Assembly: GCA_030271595.1 (NCBI GenBank) | Contig: JARXKO010000041.1 | Location: forward strand, 1 to 9,640 | Source of the DNA: Pseudomonadota bacterium | GTDB lineage: Bacteria > Pseudomonadota > Alphaproteobacteria > Sphingomonadales > Sphingomonadaceae | DNA: 9,640 nt | Reading direction: 5' to 3' | Shown here: in pieces, positions 5,745-9,640 of the stretch | Numbering within the stretch: the stretch's first letter is position 1 | Layout of the letters: each line of letters opens with the position of its first letter | Translations under genes and position numbers: made by a program | Notes under the pieces: model-generated | The model's input: the letters and a program-made list of their open reading frames with translations, nothing else | Database searches by the model: none | What the model was told of the DNA's origin: nothing

Positions 5745-6252
5745 GGAATTTATTGCGGTCGGCGTCGCCGTAATGAGCGTGTCGGACACTCGAACCGAGG
5801 CCAGCGATACGTCCGGCGACTATCTGGCGCGATCCATAAGCGAGTCCGGGCACCGGCTGGCGGGTCGCGCAATCGTTCCCGACGACGCTTCACTGATCGC
5901 GCAACAAATGCTCACCTTCTGCCGCGACGAGGATATCGACGTGGTCATTTCTACCGGCGGTACCGGGCTGACCGGGCGAGACGTTACCCCCGAGGCCGTG
6001 ATGCCGCTGTTCGACAAGGTGATCGAGGGGTTCGCAAGCATCTGGCACGCGGTCAGCTTTGGCTCGGTGGGACTGTCGACGATCCAATCGCGCGCCTGTG
6101 CGGGGATCATCAACGGCAAGTTCGTTTTCTGCCTGCCTGGGTCCAATGGTGCCGTCCGCGACGGCTGGACCAAGGTCATTGCACCGCAGCTCGATCACCG
6201 CACCCGTCCTTGCAACCTGGTCGAGATCATGCCGAGACTGATGGAGCGATGA
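5734..6252 (+). CDS. moaB: Molybdenum cofactor protein MoaB, MogA-like
   Basis: This protein of the MoaB/MogA fold (172 residues from TTG 5734; 182 from ATG 5704) would adenylylate molybdopterin to prepare it for molybdate insertion by MoeA. E. coli MoaB is not required for this, but MoaB serves the role in many bacteria without MogA; no mogA is in this window. The family core is AVMSVSDTRTEASDTSGDYL (12-31), the substrate loop STGGTGLTGRDVTPEAV (73-89) and CLPGSNGAVRDGW (133-145), ending with the APQLDHRTRPCNLVE segment that points to MoaB. I prefer the TTG start because GGGAGG precedes it at good spacing and it gives a short overlap with moaE; the ATG remains possible. The stop overlaps the moaC start by four bases. 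Confidence 0.92.
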   Translation: MGDKEFIAVGVAVMSVSDTRTEASDTSGDYLARSISESGHRLAGRAIVPDDASLIAQQMLTFCRDEDIDVVISTGGTGLTGRDVTPEAVMPLFDKVIEGFASIWHAVSFGSVGLSTIQSRACAGIINGKFVFCLPGSNGAVRDGWTKVIAPQLDHRTRPCNLVEIMPRLMER

Positions 6253-6719
6253 GCGACCTCACCCATTTCGACCGGGACGGACGACCGCGGATGGTCGATG
6301 TGTCAGCCAAGGCGACGACGACGAGGGTCGCCGTGGCGTGCGGGTTCGTTTCGATACCCGACGAATTACTCGCCAGAATCGCCGAGCGTGCGGTCGCCAA
6401 AGGCGACATAATCGCAGTCGCCGAACTTGCCGGAATTATGGGCGCCAAGCGCACTGCCGAGCTTATTCCCTTATGTCACCCGCTTGGGCTGGATTCGGTC
6501 GAGGTCTCGATCTGTCCATCCGAAGGCGGGCTGGAAGTCACCGCAACAGCCACCACAGTCGCGCGCACCGGCGTGGAGATGGAAGCGATGACGGCGGTCG
6601 CAGTCGCCTGTCTGACGATATACGACATGCTCAAGAGCGCGGCGCGCGACATCCGCATCGAACGCATCGAACTGCTTGAGAAAAGCGGCGGTAAATCGGG
6701 AACCTGGCGCCGCGGATGA
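6249..6719 (+). CDS. moaC: Cyclic pyranopterin monophosphate synthase MoaC
   Basis: MoaC turns the MoaA product 3',8-cyclo-GTP into cyclic pyranopterin monophosphate. The 156-residue sequence carries MVDVSAKATTTR (15-26), KGDIIAVAELAGIMGAKRTA (51-70), the LIPLCHPL motif with His77, GVEMEAMTAVAVA (108-120) and TIYDMLKSA (123-131), where Asp126 and Lys129 match the E. coli catalytic Asp128 and Lys131. Lys51 and a GGKSG segment with Lys149 near the end complete the pattern. The ATG at 6249 overlaps the moaB stop; an in-frame start upstream at 6210 would only add residues from the moaB overlap. The stop overlaps moeA by four bases. No truncation or missing active-site residue is seen. Confidence 0.97.
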   Translation: MSDLTHFDRDGRPRMVDVSAKATTTRVAVACGFVSIPDELLARIAERAVAKGDIIAVAELAGIMGAKRTAELIPLCHPLGLDSVEVSICPSEGGLEVTATATTVARTGVEMEAMTAVAVACLTIYDMLKSAARDIRIERIELLEKSGGKSGTWRRG

Positions 6720-7924
6720 GCCCGCTTTTGGCATTGGACGAAGCGCGCCGGATTCTCCTCGACGGAATTGGCCTGCTTGGCGCCGACAAGGTAAATTTGG
6801 CGGAAGCGCTGGGGCGCACTGCCGCCGAGCAGGTTCGCGCCGGCCACGATCAACCGCCAGCACCCATTTCTGCGATGGACGGTTACGCGGTTCGTGCGGC
6901 CGACGCCGTTCCCAACGCGCAGCTCCGCCTAGTTGGGGAAGCACCGGCGGGCGAACCTTATCTTGGCCCAATCGGCCCGGGCGAATGCGTGAAGATCGCC
7001 ACCGGTGGCGTCGTTCCCGAAAGCGCCGGCCGGGTGATCATGCAGGAAAACGTGACCCGCGACGGTGCCGTGGTGAGGATCGGCGACGCCTCCGGCCCTT
7101 CGTTCATCCGGCCGGCGGGAATGGATTTCGCCGCTGGGCAGGTCCTGCTTGCGCCCGGTGATCGTCTAGGCGCGGCAGAAATTGGCCTTCTCGCCGCTGC
7201 TGGATTTGGTTCTGTGACCGTCGCGCGTCGTCCGCGGATCGCCGTCCTTGCTTGCGGCGATGAGCTCCGCGATCCCGGGCAAAGGCTCGAGCCGGGCGCG
7301 ATCTACAATAGCGCGGCGTTCGCGATTGCAGCGCTGATCGACGAATGGGGCGGGACCGCGATCCGGGCTCCCGTCCTGCCCGACGACATCGAGGTTATGG
7401 TCGAAGCGATCCGCGCTCGCGCGGACTCGGTCGACCTGTTCGTGCCGCTGGGCGGTGCTTCGGTCGGCGAGCGGGACCTGTTTCGCCCGGCATTCGAGCT
7501 ACTCGGCGCACAGACTCTATTCTGGCGCATTAACGTCATGCCCGGGAAGCCGAGCTGGCACGCCCGGCTCCCCGACGGGCGACCGGTCCTCGGCCTTCCG
7601 GGCAATCCCGCTTCGGCCTTTGTGGTCGCCCATTTGCTGCTCCGGCCAATGGTCTACGGGCTTCTTGGCCGGGATCCCGGATCGGCAATGTCTTTGTCCG
7701 CTGCAACCTTGGCGACGCCGGCCAAGGAAAACGGCAGCCGGGAGGCGTGGCTTCGGGCGACGACAACAATCGATCGCTCAGGTTCGGTGGTGATCACCGC
7801 TGACCCGCGCCAGGACAGTGGACTCCAAAGACCGCTCGTTTCCGCCAACGCACTGCTTCGCCGTCCGCCCGGCGCGCCAGCGGCCCCCGCCGGATCGCCG
7901 GTTGAATTTCTCAGGATGCGGTGA
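6716..7924 (+). CDS. moeA: Molybdopterin molybdotransferase MoeA
   Basis: MoeA inserts molybdate into adenylylated molybdopterin to give active Mo-MPT. The protein has 402 residues, normal for the family. Motifs in order are ISAMDGYAVRA (51-61, Asp55), VKIATGGVVPES (92-103, Thr97), the MogA-like third domain beginning near RIAVLACGDEL (174-184, Glu183), LGGASVGERD (245-254, Asp254), NVMPGKPS (273-280) and GLPGNPASAF (293-302). These correspond to the functional residues of E. coli MoeA as I recall them. The C-terminal beta domain runs from about 325 to the end. It is the last gene of the moa cluster and overlaps moaC by four bases. The next gene is on the opposite strand, so the operon probably ends here. 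It would supply Mo-MPT to the SUOX-type enzymes on both sides. Confidence 0.96.
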   Translation: MSPLLALDEARRILLDGIGLLGADKVNLAEALGRTAAEQVRAGHDQPPAPISAMDGYAVRAADAVPNAQLRLVGEAPAGEPYLGPIGPGECVKIATGGVVPESAGRVIMQENVTRDGAVVRIGDASGPSFIRPAGMDFAAGQVLLAPGDRLGAAEIGLLAAAGFGSVTVARRPRIAVLACGDELRDPGQRLEPGAIYNSAAFAIAALIDEWGGTAIRAPVLPDDIEVMVEAIRARADSVDLFVPLGGASVGERDLFRPAFELLGAQTLFWRINVMPGKPSWHARLPDGRPVLGLPGNPASAFVVAHLLLRPMVYGLLGRDPGSAMSLSAATLATPAKENGSREAWLRATTTIDRSGSVVITADPRQDSGLQRPLVSANALLRRPPGAPAAPAGSPVEFLRMR

Positions 7925-7932
7925 ACGCATTC
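7914..7932 (+). terminator. Small hairpin at the moeA stop, weak terminator candidate
   Basis: ATGCG (7916-7920) and CGCAT (7926-7930) form a perfect five-base stem around a five-base loop containing the moeA stop codon. A G-U and a G-C pair can extend it to seven. No T-run follows, so it is not a standard intrinsic terminator. It lies next to the 47-base convergent gap 7925-7971, where I see no better terminator for either strand. Confidence 0.2.
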
Positions 7933-7971
7933 GGGGTTGCCGTCGGAGCGAGCTGTCTCCTGCGCGGATCG

Positions 7972-8724
7972 TCAAATCCCCGCATACCAGGCGTAATCGC
8001 CATTATCTTCCCAATACCCGCCTTTTCCCTTGTACAAATCGTCGATGCGCCTGCGGGCTTCGACGCGCATCACGAACTTGGCGTTCTTGTAGCCGAGCTG
8101 GCGTTCGACCCGGAGCCGGGCCGGAGCACCGTGGGCGACCGGCAGCCGCTCATCATTCATCACCAAGGCGAGGATGGTCTGCGGGTGAAAGGCGTCGACC
8201 AGATCGATCGATTCGTAATATTGCGCGGATCCGATCTGGTCGGCGCAATGGAAGACGATGAAATTGGCTTGGGTCGACAGGCCAGCAAGGCGCAGGATCG
8301 GGCCCAATTGCGGCCCCTGCCACTTGCCGATTGCCGACCAGCCCTCGACGCAATCATGGCGTGTGATCTGGGCCCGCTGCGGGAACCGCATCAGGTCGCC
8401 AAGCGATAGCGCCAGCGGACGCGCCACCAGCCCGTCGACGACCAGGCGGTAATCGGCGAAATTGTTGGCCACCATCGCCGCATAATCGGGTGAGCTCGGC
8501 ATGGCGGTGCCATTGACCCGGAAGATCGGGGACATGTCCGACGCTGGATATTCGATTGCCAGTGCCTCGCGCCCCGAAACCAGGCGCTGGGCGTGGTAAT
8601 TCAGGGGCTCCGCAGCTTGCAGGAGCGACCTGAAGCCGGGCGATTTGTCGAGCTTGTCGCAGCCGGCCAGCGACAGCCCCCCGGCGCTTGCCAGGCCGGC
8701 GATGAGGGTCCGGCGATCGATCAT
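7972..8724 (-). CDS. YedY-like SUOX-fold molybdopterin oxidoreductase, predicted Tat lipoprotein
   Basis: This 250-residue protein belongs to the sulfite-oxidase-fold molybdopterin family (Oxidored_molyb), YedY/MsrP-like branch, without the dimerisation domain of SorA. Cys125 in the HDCVEGWSAIGKW segment is the expected molybdenum ligand; YYESIDL (169-175) and the C-terminal GGYWEDNGDYAWYAGI are typical of this branch. The N-terminus combines a twin arginine (MIDRRTLIAG) with a lipobox (SLAGC, Cys22), suggesting Tat export followed by lipidation. Asp23 at +2 would keep it in the inner membrane under the enteric rule. The start at 8724 overlaps the stop of the upstream cytochrome b gene by four bases; the open frame continuing further upstream only overlaps that gene. 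Known relatives reduce methionine sulfoxide or other S/N-oxides, but the partner here is not MsrQ, so the substrate is unknown. Confidence 0.85.
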   Translation of the reverse strand: MIDRRTLIAGLASAGGLSLAGCDKLDKSPGFRSLLQAAEPLNYHAQRLVSGREALAIEYPASDMSPIFRVNGTAMPSSPDYAAMVANNFADYRLVVDGLVARPLALSLGDLMRFPQRAQITRHDCVEGWSAIGKWQGPQLGPILRLAGLSTQANFIVFHCADQIGSAQYYESIDLVDAFHPQTILALVMNDERLPVAHGAPARLRVERQLGYKNAKFVMRVEARRRIDDLYKGKGGYWEDNGDYAWYAGI

Positions 8725-9629
8725 TCGCGCGCGCCTTTGTCCGCGGGCAGCCGGAAGCGGCCGGTGATCATCGAGCGGACCTCGTTGATTGGCCCGGCCA
8801 GCACGACCATCGCGATATGGACGAAGAAAAACCCGACCAGCAGCCAGGCGATGATGAAGTGGATCGATCGCGCCGACTGCCGCCCGCCGAAAATGGTCAC
8901 CAGGAACGACCAGCCCGAATCCATCTGCGGCGACATCGTCAATCCGGTCAGGATAATCAGCGGCAGGAGAACGAATAGCACTGCGCCATAACTCAGCTTC
9001 TGCAGCACGTTGTAGCGCGCTGCCGCGGCGCCGGTCGGAAAGCGCAGGCGGGCATGGTCTTTGATGTCCTGCCAGATATGCGACGGCGCGATTTCTTGGC
9101 GGGTTGGAACGAGGTCGCGCTGGATGTGGCGGTTGATCAGCGAGATAAGGAGGTACGCGAAAAGGCCGACCGCGATGATCCACGCGAAGAACAAATGCCA
9201 CAGCCGCGCATGGGCGAGACTGTAGGTCGAGGGTATCGTCAGCCAATAGGGAAAGGCGCGATGCTGGATGACGCCATGGGCGTCCGGCCACGCTCCGAGC
9301 AGCCCTGTCGTCCTGACCTGGGCGGCGCCGAGCCGGGCAAAACCCTCATTGCCGCGCGACCCGATCTCAAACCAGGCGTGGTCGAAATTGGCGCCATATT
9401 GTCCCCAGTACAGCCGGGGGTGGGCGTTGAAGATCATCAGCCCGCTGAGCAGCATGACGTACAACGCCAGCACATTGATCCAATGCCACAGCCGGGTCGA
9501 CAGGCGATGGCGCCTGATCGTGTCGCCGCCGCGAACATCGACCGGATCTTTTGGGACTTCCGGCTTTTCAGGATCGGGGATGTCGTCCGACGCAGCGGGG
9601 TCCGGAATTGTCTCAGGCGCCTGCTGCAT
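8721..9629 (-). CDS. Cytochrome b561-type membrane subunit (cytochrome b/b6 domain)
   Basis: This 302-residue inner-membrane cytochrome b resembles the Ni-hydrogenase/thiosulfate-reductase cytochrome b group (PF01292, COG4117-like). It should shuttle electrons between the quinone pool and the periplasmic molybdoenzyme encoded just downstream. Four helices are visible at about 50-67, 142-165, 212-232 and 255-279. Likely haem histidines are His49 (LWHW), His140 or His145 (LAHARLWH), His257 (SIHF) and His271 (FVHIAM), consistent with two b haems. Residues 1-35 are acidic and proline-rich and probably cytoplasmic. A loop of about 65 residues (68-135) between helices 1 and 2 would face the periplasm and could dock the partner. 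The ATG at 9629 is only 11 bases from the window end, with no clear ribosome site, so an earlier start outside the window cannot be excluded. It overlaps the next gene by four bases. Confidence 0.85.
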   Translation of the reverse strand: MQQAPETIPDPAASDDIPDPEKPEVPKDPVDVRGGDTIRRHRLSTRLWHWINVLALYVMLLSGLMIFNAHPRLYWGQYGANFDHAWFEIGSRGNEGFARLGAAQVRTTGLLGAWPDAHGVIQHRAFPYWLTIPSTYSLAHARLWHLFFAWIIAVGLFAYLLISLINRHIQRDLVPTRQEIAPSHIWQDIKDHARLRFPTGAAAARYNVLQKLSYGAVLFVLLPLIILTGLTMSPQMDSGWSFLVTIFGGRQSARSIHFIIAWLLVGFFFVHIAMVVLAGPINEVRSMITGRFRLPADKGARE

Positions 9630-9640
9630 CGCAATCGCTC

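Noticed and set aside
7925..7971. Long-range pairing CGGGG (7932-7936) with CCCCG (7978-7982) as a bidirectional terminator.
   Set aside because: The loop would be about 41 bases with no adjacent T-run, so it is not a credible intrinsic terminator.
8725..9291. An upstream open extension of the YedY-like frame giving a protein of 439 residues.
   Set aside because: It lies over the cytochrome b gene in another frame. The Tat/lipobox signal begins exactly at 8724 with an ATGA overlap.
1..9640. Mobile elements, CRISPR repeats, tRNA genes, or tandem repeats marking a transferred island.
   Set aside because: No transposase, integrase, repeat array or tRNA-like fold was seen, and composition looks even across the window.

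Overview
The window is GC-rich and densely coded, with short intergenic gaps. It reads as chromosome of an alphaproteobacterium; Sphingomonadales is my guess from protein style, GC content and operon form, not a demonstrated assignment. I see no tRNA, rRNA, insertion sequence, CRISPR array or phage gene. Every sizeable open stretch is explained by a recognisable gene.

Layout. (1) 83-1126, plus: a YeiH-family membrane protein, a putative sulfate/sulfite-type exporter, behind a good sigma70-like promoter. (2) 1156-1500, minus: an ArsR-family regulator resembling the persulfide sensors BigR/SqrR. It is divergent from (3) 1584-3250, plus: sorA-sorB, a Tat-exported molybdenum sulfite dehydrogenase and its c-type cytochrome, here a predicted lipoprotein. 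The 83-base arsR-sorA gap holds an inverted repeat that is a good operator candidate. (4) 3306-7924, plus: a TauE/SafE (TSUP) permease followed by moaA, moaD, moaE, moaB, moaC and moeA. Nearly all junctions are 4-base ATGA overlaps. (5) 7972-9629, minus, convergent with moeA: a cytochrome b561-type membrane subunit and a YedY-like molybdopterin lipoprotein, also joined by an ATGA overlap.

How it fits together. The unifying theme is sulfite and reactive sulfur handling by sulfite-oxidase-fold (SUOX) molybdoenzymes. SorAB would oxidise sulfite in the periplasm and pass electrons to cytochrome c. YeiH and the TSUP protein could move sulfur oxyanions across the inner membrane. The ArsR protein could sense sulfane sulfur or another thiol signal. 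moaA-D-E-B-C plus moeA would make the molybdopterin cofactor these enzymes need. SUOX enzymes use the simple Mo-MPT form, which fits the absence of mobA. The YedY-like/b561 pair is a second SUOX-fold enzyme, probably a quinol-linked reductase of unknown substrate.

The individual families are known. The interesting points are the whole-pathway arrangement, a sensor whose second cysteine is displaced by one helical turn relative to BigR, the candidate operator, the contrasting lipoprotein sorting residues, and the uncharacterised YedY-like/b561 pair.
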